From an uncultured Actinomycetes bacterium (GTDB lineage Bacteria > Actinomycetota > Acidimicrobiia > Acidimicrobiales > Ilumatobacteraceae), in assembly GCA_903925985.1 (NCBI GenBank), contig CAIYHK010000074.1, forward strand, positions 1-16,053: a stretch of DNA of 16,053 nt. Direction: 5' to 3'. The notes beneath the pieces are model-generated. The model had not been told where the DNA came from. It was given only the letters and a program-made list of their open reading frames with translations, and searched no databases. Shown here one piece after another: positions 7,604 to 14,045 of this stretch. A program made the position numbers and the translations under genes. Each line of letters begins with the position of its first letter. The stretch's first letter is position 1.

Positions 7604-8599
7604 TTATCTAATACTTTCTAATTGTGCCGTGTCTGGCTCACTGATCACCACCTCGACCACTAGGCCGTCGTGGTCGCTACCAGGTATCGCAAAGTTTTCA
7701 ACTTTGATGGGATTAAGGCCAGGTGAGGTTAAAGCATGGTCCAGCCGAACAATTCTCGGTGCGTTGCGGTGTGGCCGCCAGGACGGGGCGAGCCCGCCAG
7801 CCCAACGTCCACGCGCACTGTCACGCACATGCCGTAGAAATCCATCGGTAATCAATCGTCGGAAACTTGGATGCCAATGTGCGGCATTCAAGTCACCGAT
7901 CAAGAGAGTTGGCAAAGCGGGGTCAACACTTCTGCGGATTGACTCAAAAGATGGTCGCCAATCCCTGATCTTGATCCGGCTTACTGGTGGCATCGGGTGG
8001 GGAGTGATTAGTTGCAGTCTCCCCAATGGATGAGAAAGTGTTGCGACAATCGCATTCTTTGTGATCATCGGTTTGATGCTGTGCGTTTCAAAGTTAATTT
8101 TTGAAAACACTGCGATTCCATCAGCGAGATCAGCCGGGCTTACTACACGGTGTGGGTACAGCGAATGAAAGCCGACATGCTCGAGCAGTTTTCCGTGCCA
8201 TGTCTCTGTGACTTCACAAAGTGTGAGCACATCGGCGTCCACTGCGATCAAAGCATCCAACGTGTTGTCATATTTTGTATTCAGATAAAGAAGATTGCCG
8301 TGGGCAACTCGTAACTTTGCTGCAGTCGGCCGGGTGTTGTGCATCAAAGTCGACTGCAGTAAAGGCACGAGGCGAAATACAAAAATTGCAGTTGCTAAGC
8401 CGAGCACTGCGGCAACTACATACGCACTGGCAAGGAGTGCCAACACAGTTCCTGCACCGGCGATAGGTATCCAAAGTGGAAGCGGAGTTTGTAGCCAGGC
8501 CACGATTCGCCAACGATCGAATTCAAAGGCGAACGTTATGGCAACTAGGACCGTTACTACGCAGAACAGCACAACCAAGACGTCCGCTATTGAGTTCAC
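7604..8599 (-). CDS. Membrane-anchored endonuclease/exonuclease/phosphatase (EEP) family protein
   Basis: 331 residues from GTG 8599. The N-terminus has one hydrophobic segment (about 5–25) and a long hydrophobic stretch (about 43–75, probably two spans), followed by an EEP catalytic domain (about 95–320) likely facing outside. The catalytic set is complete: Asn101 (HGNLL), Glu129 (LCEV), His201 (TPHP), Asp236/Asn238 (IGDLNAAHW), Asp287/His288 (RLDHA) and Asp309/His310 (GSDHDGL). EEP enzymes cut phosphodiesters in nucleic acids, phospholipids or phosphoinositides; the substrate here cannot be told. The start codon lies 2 nt after the 3' end of the tRNA on the same strand, with no Shine-Dalgarno or -10 box between, so it is probably made from the tRNA transcript or begins at a later GTG or TTG. 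The surface-protein gene follows 25 bp downstream. Confidence 0.85.
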   Translation of the reverse strand: MNSIADVLVVLFCVVTVLVAITFAFEFDRWRIVAWLQTPLPLWIPIAGAGTVLALLASAYVVAAVLGLATAIFVFRLVPLLQSTLMHNTRPTAAKLRVAHGNLLYLNTKYDNTLDALIAVDADVLTLCEVTETWHGKLLEHVGFHSLYPHRVVSPADLADGIAVFSKINFETHSIKPMITKNAIVATLSHPLGRLQLITPHPMPPVSRIKIRDWRPSFESIRRSVDPALPTLLIGDLNAAHWHPSFRRLITDGFLRHVRDSARGRWAGGLAPSWRPHRNAPRIVRLDHALTSPGLNPIKVENFAIPGSDHDGLVVEVVISEPDTAQLESIR

Positions 8600-8601
8600 A
8601 G

Positions 8602-8674
8602 TGCCGACGGAGAGACTCGAACTCTCACTTGCGGCGTCCTAAGCGCCGTGCCTCTGCCATTGGGCTACGTCGGC
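8602..8674 (-). tRNA. tRNA with anticodon UAG (expected Leu, CUA codon), short variable loop
   Basis: 73 nt including the discriminator A. The cloverleaf is complete: acceptor GCCGACG/CGTCGGC; D arm GCC..GGC with the AATGGCAGA loop; anticodon stem CGGCG/CGCCG with loop CTTAGGA (U33, anticodon UAG, G37); 5-nt variable loop CAAGT; T arm GAGAG/CTCTC with loop TTCGAGT; A73. CCA is not encoded. UAG reads CUA, a leucine codon, and A73 and G37 fit tRNA-Leu, but tRNA-Leu normally has a long variable arm (class II) and this one is class I in shape. All stems pair without mismatch apart from the usual 13–22 position, so it does not look like a pseudogene. It is divergent from the IclR gene. Confidence 0.9.
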
Positions 8675-8689
8675 CTTGCTGGAGACTTA

Positions 8690-8695
8690 AGCGTA
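8690..8695 (-). promoter_or_regulatory. Putative -10 box for the tRNA (and EEP gene)
   Basis: TACGCT on the minus strand, ending 15 nt before the tRNA 5' end, giving a short leader of about 9 nt. No convincing -35 is seen. Confidence 0.45.
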
Positions 8696-8724
8696 GTGGA
8701 AGTGCCCGAAACGCCCGCCATGGG

Positions 8725-8730
8725 TACGCT
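8725..8730 (+). promoter_or_regulatory. Putative -10 box for the leaderless IclR gene
   Basis: TACGCT ends 6 nt before the GTG at 8737, so the transcript would begin at the start codon. It is part of the inverted repeat shared with the tRNA promoter. Confidence 0.5.
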
Positions 8731-8736
8731 TAAGAA

Positions 8737-9516
8737 GTGGCAAAAAGCGATGTGACTACCGGTGACACTGAGCAGCAAGGTTCAGCATCTGTTCATCGTG
8801 CGCTGAAGATCCTGAAGTGCTTTGGTGGCGAGTCAACTCAGATGCGTTTGAGTGATATCGCTCATCAATCGGGGCTATCAATAAGTACCGTGCATCGACT
8901 CCTCGGAGCTCTTTGTGCGGATGGATTTATCTTCCAGAATCCAGCGACTGAGCGCTACGAAATTGGGCCAGAACTAGTTCGTCTAGGTGTACGCGGTGCG
9001 CATGATGCCGATGCGAAACATACCCGTGAAGTTCTTGACTCGCTAGCCGAAACCACTGGCGAATCTGCAGCAGTTGCATTTCGTATTGGCGAAGTTGGCT
9101 TCGTTGCTGAGTGCACACCGTCTAATCAGCGCCTGCGTTTTGATCACGAGCTTGGAAGCAGAATTGCTTTGCATGCATCGGCGATGGGCAAGGTGATTCT
9201 GGCCTTCAGTAGTGAAGACGCTGAGTCCACTGTGCGGTCACTTGGCGAGCTCGAACGATTCACCACAAACACGCAGACGGCTGTTGCGGATCTAACTGCC
9301 GACCTGAAGCTGATTCGCGAGCGTGGTTGGTCCCGCAATGATGGAGAGCGATACGAAGGGGTGGTTGGCGTCGCTGCTCCCGTTTTTGACGCTTCAGGAA
9401 AATTTGTAGCCGCTGTAGGGATCCAAGGGCCCGAGGTGCGCGTGGATCAGGAAGTGGCTGTATCTGCAGTGCTGAAAGCAGCTGAAGACCTGAAGGGCCG
9501 CTTGCGGGCGGGTTGA
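8737..9516 (+). CDS. IclR-family transcriptional regulator
   Basis: 259 residues, the usual IclR length. The N-terminal winged helix-turn-helix (about 18–80) contains SVHRALKILKCFGG and the recognition region RLSDIAHQSGLSISTVHRLLGAL. It is followed by the IclR effector-binding domain (about 85–255), with ALHASAMGKVILAF and GVVGVAAPVFDASGKFVAAVGIQGP. Such proteins bind a small metabolite and regulate adjacent catabolic genes, often with autoregulation. The GTG start at 8737 is chosen because the domain is complete and a -10 box is correctly placed for a leaderless start. Downstream on the same strand are two PLP enzymes, the likely targets (inference). Confidence 0.93.
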   Translation: MAKSDVTTGDTEQQGSASVHRALKILKCFGGESTQMRLSDIAHQSGLSISTVHRLLGALCADGFIFQNPATERYEIGPELVRLGVRGAHDADAKHTREVLDSLAETTGESAAVAFRIGEVGFVAECTPSNQRLRFDHELGSRIALHASAMGKVILAFSSEDAESTVRSLGELERFTTNTQTAVADLTADLKLIRERGWSRNDGERYEGVVGVAAPVFDASGKFVAAVGIQGPEVRVDQEVAVSAVLKAAEDLKGRLRAG

Positions 9517-9552
9517 ACTGCGACGCCTTTCACGCAGGGGGCGGAGCACTTT

Positions 9553-9570
9553 CTTTGACATAATGTAAAG
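9553..9570 (+). promoter_or_regulatory. Promoter/possible operator of the 504-aa PLP enzyme gene
   Basis: The sequence CTTTGACATAATGTAAAG is a near-palindrome (CTTT-G-ACAT / ATGTAAAG, one bulged G). Within it, TAATGT (9561–9566) ends 5 nt before the GTG at 9572 and fits a leaderless -10 box. The symmetry overlapping the -10 makes it a candidate IclR site. The TTGACA at 9555–9560 directly abuts the hexamer, so it cannot be its -35. Confidence 0.4.
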
Positions 9571-9571
9571 C

Positions 9572-11086
9572 GTGACCTCGCTTACCGAAACGCTCGACTC
9601 CGAAGCACTCGCCACTCAACTCGGTCTTGCTGACCATGTGGTTGATGAAGCGTCGCTCAAGAACAGTGTCAAGCGATTCAAAGAACAGGGCATTGTCCTT
9701 CCAACCTTTTCCCAGCTCGCCGATCCGTCCACGATCGATCGTGGAGTCTGTGATGGATTGGATAAGAACGCACCTGATGCGCGCAACTTGTTCCGAGTGC
9801 ATTGGTACAACGACCTAGATGGAAACCGTGTGTCGGTACCGGATCACGTGGTCCTTCCAAGTTCTTTAACAGGGATCCCGAGTCCAATAATCGTCATGTT
9901 CGGTGATCGCTTTCCAATGATCACCGCGCACAAAGTGTTGGCAGCGTTTTCATGTTTTGCACCACGTGTGATTACAGGACAATTCGACCCAACCCGTCAC
10001 CGCGCAGTTTGGCCAAGCACTGGGAACTATGCGCGTGGCGGAATTGCTATCAGCCGAATCATGGCGAGTCGGGGAGTCGCAGTCCTGCCTGCGGGCATGT
10101 CGCAAGAGCGTTTTGATTGGCTCGATCGGTGGGTGAGCGATCCATCTGACATCGTTCGTACTCCTGGCACCGAGAGCAATGTCAAAGAGATCTACGACGC
10201 TTGCAATGAAATGGCCAAAAACCCCGAAAATTTCGTACTTAATCAGTTCTGTGAGTTTGGAAACCATGCGGGCCATTACGAGGTAACTGGTCGCGCTCTT
10301 GAATCAGTTTTTGAACACGTGCTGAAGAGCAATCCGAATCTGCGCCTTGCGGCTTTCACATCCGCCACCGGATCCGCTGGCACAATTGGCGCTGGCGATC
10401 GACTTAAAGATCATCACGGCACACAAATTGTTGCGGTTGAAGCACTTGAGTGTCCGACCATGCTTGAGAATGGTTTCGGTGAACACAACATTCAAGGAAT
10501 CGGTGACAAGCACATTCCACTCATTCACAATGTGATGAACACTGACATCGTTGCAGCAATCAGCGATCGTGCCACGGATGAACTCGATGTGATGTTCAAT
10601 ACCGACGCGGGTCGTCGTTACTTGGTGGAGCGCAAGAAGGTTCCAGCCGATGTTGTCGCTGCTCTCGAACATTTTGGCTTTTCTTCAATCTGCAATGTTC
10701 TCGCTGCAATCAAGACTGCAAAGTTGCTCAACCTTGGCGAGAACGATGCGATCATCACAATCGCCACCGATGGCGGAGCGTTGTATCCAAGTGAGCGCGT
10801 GAAGACCCTTGCCCGACGCTTCAACAACGACTTCACTGAGGTGGATGCAGCGGAAGTATTTTCCGAACATCTCGGGTCGGTTGATACGGACCACATGTTG
10901 GACTGCACGGAGCAAGACAAGAATCGAATCTTCAATCTGGGTTACTACACGTGGGTGGAGCAGCAAGGCACCCCATTGTCAGTTTTCGAAGCGCGTCGTT
11001 CGCAGAGTTTTTGGCAGTCAATACGCAGTTACATTCCTGTTTGGGACGCATTGATTGAAGAGTTCAACGCCCGAGTGAAGTCTTAG
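9572..11086 (+). CDS. PLP-dependent fold-type-II enzyme (cysteine synthase-like superfamily), substrate unknown
   Basis: 504 residues from GTG 9572, much longer than the 310–330 residues of CysK/CysM. Fold-II landmarks are recognisable: a probable Schiff-base Lys121 (ITAHKVLAAF), the substrate loop PSTGNYARGGIAISR (148–162), QFCEFGNHAGHYEVTGRALE (225–244, like the QFxNxANxxAHxxTTGPEI of cysteine synthases), the glycine loop SATGSAGTIGAGDRLK (264–279), VAVEALECPTM, and ATDGGALYPSER (399–408). The N-terminal ~90 and C-terminal ~100 residues are extra; the latter ends in a W/F-rich helix region (TWVEQQGTPLSVFEARRSQSFW). This resembles proteins loosely annotated as PLP-dependent enzyme beta subunit. 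Beta-elimination or replacement on a serine/threonine-like substrate is plausible, but the reaction is unknown. It lies 55 bp after the IclR gene and 24 bp before a threonine-synthase-like gene. Confidence 0.85.
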   Translation: MTSLTETLDSEALATQLGLADHVVDEASLKNSVKRFKEQGIVLPTFSQLADPSTIDRGVCDGLDKNAPDARNLFRVHWYNDLDGNRVSVPDHVVLPSSLTGIPSPIIVMFGDRFPMITAHKVLAAFSCFAPRVITGQFDPTRHRAVWPSTGNYARGGIAISRIMASRGVAVLPAGMSQERFDWLDRWVSDPSDIVRTPGTESNVKEIYDACNEMAKNPENFVLNQFCEFGNHAGHYEVTGRALESVFEHVLKSNPNLRLAAFTSATGSAGTIGAGDRLKDHHGTQIVAVEALECPTMLENGFGEHNIQGIGDKHIPLIHNVMNTDIVAAISDRATDELDVMFNTDAGRRYLVERKKVPADVVAALEHFGFSSICNVLAAIKTAKLLNLGENDAIITIATDGGALYPSERVKTLARRFNNDFTEVDAAEVFSEHLGSVDTDHMLDCTEQDKNRIFNLGYYTWVEQQGTPLSVFEARRSQSFWQSIRSYIPVWDALIEEFNARVKS

Positions 11087-11098
11087 CTTCAATCCGCC

Positions 11099-11104
11099 TA
11101 GGGT
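11099..11104 (+). promoter_or_regulatory. Putative -10 box for the leaderless threonine-synthase-like gene
   Basis: TAGGGT ends 6 nt before the ATG at 11111; no Shine-Dalgarno is visible. Confidence 0.45.
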
Positions 11105-11110
11105 GGACGC

Positions 11111-12388
11111 ATGGCGAACTTGGTCTGCGTACGCTGTGGCGAAACATTGCCTGTAACGCAACCAATGTCGTTCGTGTGTCCGCGTGCAACGATCTACAAC
11201 CGTCATCATTCACTGGTGCTCGATGAGCAACCAAAGTTGACAGTTCGCGAATCGTTTAACCCGTTCATTGCCTTTCGACGAATGTTGATGTGGGCGTCGT
11301 TTGCAGATGCACTAGGGATGTCGGATGATCAGCAAGTTGACCTGATCACTGTCCTGACTGGTCGCGTGAAAGCAGTGGATGGTGCGGGATTTCACTTCAC
11401 CCCGTTGCGCCGCGCAGATGACTTGTCCACGCACCTCGGATTCAGTGATGAGGGTGGAGTGTGGATTAAGGATGAGACGGCAAATGTTGCTGGCTCACAA
11501 AAGGCTCGTCACATATTTACCGAGCTTCTTCATTTGATGTCACTCGAAATTTATGGGCGTGCACCATGGACATTTGCAACACGTCCCGAACTCGCGATTG
11601 CATCTTGCGGTAATGCTGCGATTGCAGCGTCGACACTTGCAGCTTCTGTGAACTGGCCAATCAATGTTTTTGTTCCAGCAGATGCATCTGAAACCGTTCT
11701 GAACAGATTGCATGAACTCAATGCAAAAGTGAATGTCTCATTGCGCACTGAAGAGAACCCAACCGGCGATCCATGCGTGCGCGAATTTCGTATCGCCGTC
11801 AGCGATGGGTGCATTCCTTTCGGGGTGCAAGGGCCCGAAAATGCTTGGTGCCTCGACGGTGGGCGAACGATCGGCTGGGAGATCGCCGAGCAGGCACGAA
11901 TCAAAAACGTGGCATTTTCAAGGGCTTACGTACAGGTAGGGGGTGGCGCGTTCGCCGCCAACCTGTCTCAAGGGCTTGTGACCGCCCAGCCCAATGTGAA
12001 GCTGATGGCTGTGCAGACCGCTGGCTGCGCGCCGCTTGAGCGTGCATGGCGGCTTGCGGGCGAGACGGGAAGCGTGCGTGACGCGGGTTCGCGGTGGGAG
12101 ACCTGTATGTGGCCGTGGGAGTCCACACCGAGTTCAATCGCTGATGGCATCCTCGATGACGAAACTTACGACTGGGTGAGTGTGCTCAACCAGATGGATG
12201 CCACGAAGGGTCGCCCGGTGGTTGCCAGCGAAAACATTGTCCGTACGGCGTGGGATCACGGTCGTGAATACACCGGAATCAATGTGAGCCCAACCGGAAG
12301 CGCGGGACTCGCTGGTTTAGTTGCTGATCGTCGCAATGTTCGCGACGATGAGAACGTCCTCGTGGTTTTCAGCGGTGTACTTCGATGA
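11111..12388 (+). CDS. Threonine synthase-like PLP-dependent enzyme
   Basis: 425 residues. Probable Schiff-base Lys131 lies in KDETANVAGSQKARH, the counterpart of the KDET.NPTGSFKDR motif of threonine synthase, with Gln in place of the usual Phe. The substrate loop is ASCGNAAIAAS (164–174), the phosphate-binding glycine run is VQVGGGAFAAN (275–284), and the final FSGVLR supplies the Ser near the PLP nitrogen. The N-terminus has CVRCG and one later Cys (6, 9, 23), resembling the zinc-ribbon start of some threonine synthase homologues but lacking the fourth ligand. Divergence at these positions and the pairing with another PLP enzyme under an IclR gene argue against housekeeping threonine synthase. 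Candidate reactions are elimination or replacement on a hydroxy-, phospho- or amino-substituted amino acid (inference). Its 3' end overlaps the carbonic anhydrase gene by 20 bp. Confidence 0.85.
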   Translation: MANLVCVRCGETLPVTQPMSFVCPRATIYNRHHSLVLDEQPKLTVRESFNPFIAFRRMLMWASFADALGMSDDQQVDLITVLTGRVKAVDGAGFHFTPLRRADDLSTHLGFSDEGGVWIKDETANVAGSQKARHIFTELLHLMSLEIYGRAPWTFATRPELAIASCGNAAIAASTLAASVNWPINVFVPADASETVLNRLHELNAKVNVSLRTEENPTGDPCVREFRIAVSDGCIPFGVQGPENAWCLDGGRTIGWEIAEQARIKNVAFSRAYVQVGGGAFAANLSQGLVTAQPNVKLMAVQTAGCAPLERAWRLAGETGSVRDAGSRWETCMWPWESTPSSIADGILDDETYDWVSVLNQMDATKGRPVVASENIVRTAWDHGREYTGINVSPTGSAGLAGLVADRRNVRDDENVLVVFSGVLR

Positions 12389-12881
12389 GTTTGCCGTTGG
12401 CGACGTCGTAGACAAACCCTCGGATGTGATCCTTGAACTTGATGAACGGTGAGTGATGCAGCCGGTTCATACTTTGGAGCGTGTCTTCAAACGGATCGGT
12501 AAATGACTCAATGGACCACGCCGGTTTGAGGCCACATTCAACTTGGAGTTCATCTTTGAATTCAGTCGGGTTAACTTTCTGGAGCCCACAATCTGTGTGA
12601 TGGATCAGCACAATTTCCCGAGTGTTCAAAAGCCGCTGCGACAGAACAAGAGATCGTTCCACGTCATCGGTGACTACGCCACCGGCATTGCGGATCACGT
12701 GAGCGTCTCCGTGAGCCAAACCAAGCATCTGGAAAATATCCATACGGGAGTCCATGCACGCAACGACCGCTAGGTGGCGAGCTGGAGCCAGCGAAAGCCC
12801 GTGATCTGAGAACTCTCTGACATATGAGTCATTGTTGCTTAGCAACTCATCGGCGTTGGGGCTAAAGACCTCATCAGACAT
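12369..12881 (-). CDS. Beta-carbonic anhydrase
   Basis: 170 residues, similar in size and motifs to the mycobacterial Rv1284 type. It interconverts CO2 and bicarbonate in the cytoplasm. The zinc ligands Cys42, His95 and Cys98 are in ACMDSRMD and HHTDCGL; the Asp44–Arg46 dyad is intact, and HVIRNAGGVVTDDVERSLVLSQ is the usual following block. ATG at 12881. A minus-strand TACCCT lies 7 nt upstream, so it is likely leaderless. It is divergent from clpP with only 35 bp between, and convergent with the threonine-synthase-like gene (20-bp overlap). Confidence 0.95.
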   Translation of the reverse strand: MSDEVFSPNADELLSNNDSYVREFSDHGLSLAPARHLAVVACMDSRMDIFQMLGLAHGDAHVIRNAGGVVTDDVERSLVLSQRLLNTREIVLIHHTDCGLQKVNPTEFKDELQVECGLKPAWSIESFTDPFEDTLQSMNRLHHSPFIKFKDHIRGFVYDVANGKLIEVHR

Positions 12882-12888
12882 CGTTTAC

Positions 12889-12894
12889 AGGGTA
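12889..12894 (-). promoter_or_regulatory. Putative -10 box for the leaderless carbonic anhydrase gene
   Basis: TACCCT on the minus strand, 7 nt before the ATG at 12881. It lies only 9 bp from the clpP -10 box on the other strand. Confidence 0.5.
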
Positions 12895-12903
12895 GTTGGG
12901 GGA

Positions 12904-12909
12904 TAGCCT
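12904..12909 (+). promoter_or_regulatory. Putative -10 box for leaderless clpP
   Basis: TAGCCT, 7 nt before the clpP ATG at 12917 (the same hexamer as upstream of mec). Its -35 region would fall at about 12881–12886, over the carbonic anhydrase start codon, so the two promoters overlap. Confidence 0.5.
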
Positions 12910-12916
12910 CTAACCC

Positions 12917-13507
12917 ATGAGTGAACTCGTTCCCAATGCCCTTGACGGCTCGCCCAGCCCGAGCAATGACATCTTCAGCCGCCTGCTGAAAAACCGTGTG
13001 GTCATCCTCGGCACCGACGTGAACGATGACATCGCCAACCAGATCTGTGCACAGTTGCTCTTCTTGGAGAGCGAAGATCCAAAGTCGGACATCTGGCTCT
13101 ACATCAACAGCCCAGGTGGGTCAGTCACAGCAGGTATGGCGATCTATGACACCATGCAGTTTGTCTCGTGTGACGTAGCAACGGTTTGCATGGGGCTGGC
13201 AGCATCGATGGGGCAATTCCTACTTACTGCTGGTACCCAAGGGAAGCGTTACACCCTCCCTAACGCACGCATCATGATGCATCAGCCTCTCGCTGGTTTG
13301 CGTGGCCAGGCTGCTGACATCGCAATCCAGGCTGAGCAGCTTGCCTACACAAAGCGCCGCATGGCTGAGTTGATCGCACATCACTCAGGTCGTGAGGTTG
13401 CTCAGATCCAGGCTGACTCGGAGCGCGACCGTTGGTTTACTGCCGAGCAAGCCAAGGAATACGGCTTAGTTGACAAGGTGATTGTGAAGCGCGGCGAAAT
13501 CCGCTGA
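12917..13507 (+). CDS. clpP: ATP-dependent Clp protease proteolytic subunit ClpP
   Basis: 196 residues with the catalytic triad Ser97 (GLAASMGQF), His122 (MMHQP) and Asp171 (DSERDRWF). The oxyanion-loop motif [18 protein letters not shown] is present, and the C-terminal [17 protein letters not shown] resembles mycobacterial ClpP1. The N-terminal axial-loop segment ([11 protein letters not shown]) departs from the common ERAYDIYSRLL. ClpP forms a barrel that degrades proteins fed by ClpX or ClpC. In mycobacteria clpP1 and clpP2 are adjacent; here it stands alone, with no second clpP, tig or clpX beside it, so it may be an additional paralogue or a rearranged locus. The stop codon abuts the stop of the lipoprotein gene on the other strand. 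Confidence 0.97.
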   Translation: MSELVPNALDGSPSPSNDIFSRLLKNRVVILGTDVNDDIANQICAQLLFLESEDPKSDIWLYINSPGGSVTAGMAIYDTMQFVSCDVATVCMGLAASMGQFLLTAGTQGKRYTLPNARIMMHQPLAGLRGQAADIAIQAEQLAYTKRRMAELIAHHSGREVAQIQADSERDRWFTAEQAKEYGLVDKVIVKRGEIR

Positions 13508-13915
13508 TCACTCGCCAGCGGGTGTCGGCAATACATCCATCCCGGTTGCCACATCGAGACCACACTTATCTTTGATCCATTTGCGCGCGCGTTCAGCAGG
13601 CTTCTTCGTTTCATAGGCCAGGTTCGCCAACTCTTGAACAGCGGCTTCATCCGTAGTGTTGAGCTTTGAGGTCCGCTCAAGGAGTTCGGTGATCGCGTCC
13701 CAGTCTTCGCGGACTGCAATCGGTGCCGTTTGGCCAACTTTCTTGTAAGCATCGACTGCTGCACGAACTTCCTCTTGGGTGAGCATGGTTGATGTCAACT
13801 GTGGAAGGTTCAACTCGATCGCTGAACAAAACGCATTGCCACTGCGTTCTTCTCCGCAGGCAGCCAGTGCGAGCAGTGCAAAGACGCAAGATATGGCCAA
13901 CACTCGAACACGCAT
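13508..13915 (-). CDS. Small putative lipoprotein, function unknown
   Basis: 135 residues. The N-terminus is a lipoprotein signal: basic MRVR, hydrophobic core, and lipobox LAAC with the modified Cys at position 20. The mature protein of about 115 residues is mainly helical in appearance (EEVRAAVDAYKKV, REDWDAITELLERTSKL, EAAVQELANLAYETKKPAERARKWIKDK) and has two further cysteines, 30 (GNAFCSAI) and 118 (KDKCGL), likely forming a disulfide. Small secreted helical lipoproteins of this kind are common in Actinobacteria, but I do not recognise the family. ATG at 13915 with a GATAAT hexamer 6 nt upstream. It is divergent from comM. Confidence 0.82.
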   Translation of the reverse strand: MRVRVLAISCVFALLALAACGEERSGNAFCSAIELNLPQLTSTMLTQEEVRAAVDAYKKVGQTAPIAVREDWDAITELLERTSKLNTTDEAAVQELANLAYETKKPAERARKWIKDKCGLDVATGMDVLPTPAGE

Positions 13916-13921
13916 TGTTCA

Positions 13922-13927
13922 ATTATC
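13922..13927 (-). promoter_or_regulatory. Putative -10 box for the lipoprotein gene
   Basis: GATAAT on the minus strand (five of six consensus bases), 6 nt before the ATG at 13915, consistent with a leaderless start. The rest of the 130-bp divergent gap to comM shows a TAGTCT at 13975–13980 that could serve comM, without a clear -35. Confidence 0.45.
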
Positions 13928-14036
13928 CCAGCCTTGAAGTGCAGATATACGGCATCACTGTTACACGGCATCTTTAGTCTGTCTCGTAATTCACTTCCCC
14001 TCGCGCGCCAATTCGGGAGTACATCTGCCCGATCTC

Positions 14037-14043
14037 GGAGGGG
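14037..14043 (+). promoter_or_regulatory. Shine-Dalgarno of comM
   Basis: GGAGGGG just upstream of ATG 14046. It is the strongest ribosome binding site in the window, though with tight spacing, and it fixes the start together with the family-like N-terminus MFASIKSATLVGI. Confidence 0.7.
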
Positions 14044-14045
14044 TC

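Larger units (their letters stand above)
8686..8734. repeat. 10-bp inverted repeat at the tRNA/IclR divergent promoters
   Basis: CTTAAGCGTA (8686–8695) and its exact reverse complement TACGCTTAAG (8725–8734) are separated by 29 bp. Each copy begins, in its own direction, with a TACGCT hexamer placed as a -10 box: one for the tRNA, one for the IclR gene. The pair may be an IclR operator or simply matched promoter elements. Confidence 0.6.

Noticed and set aside
8602..8674. tRNA pseudogene
   Set aside because: All stems pair, invariant positions are kept and there are no bulges; only the variable-loop class is unusual.
9555..9560. TTGACA as the -35 box of the 504-aa PLP enzyme gene
   Set aside because: It directly abuts the TAATGT -10 with no spacer; a -35 needs about 17 bp.
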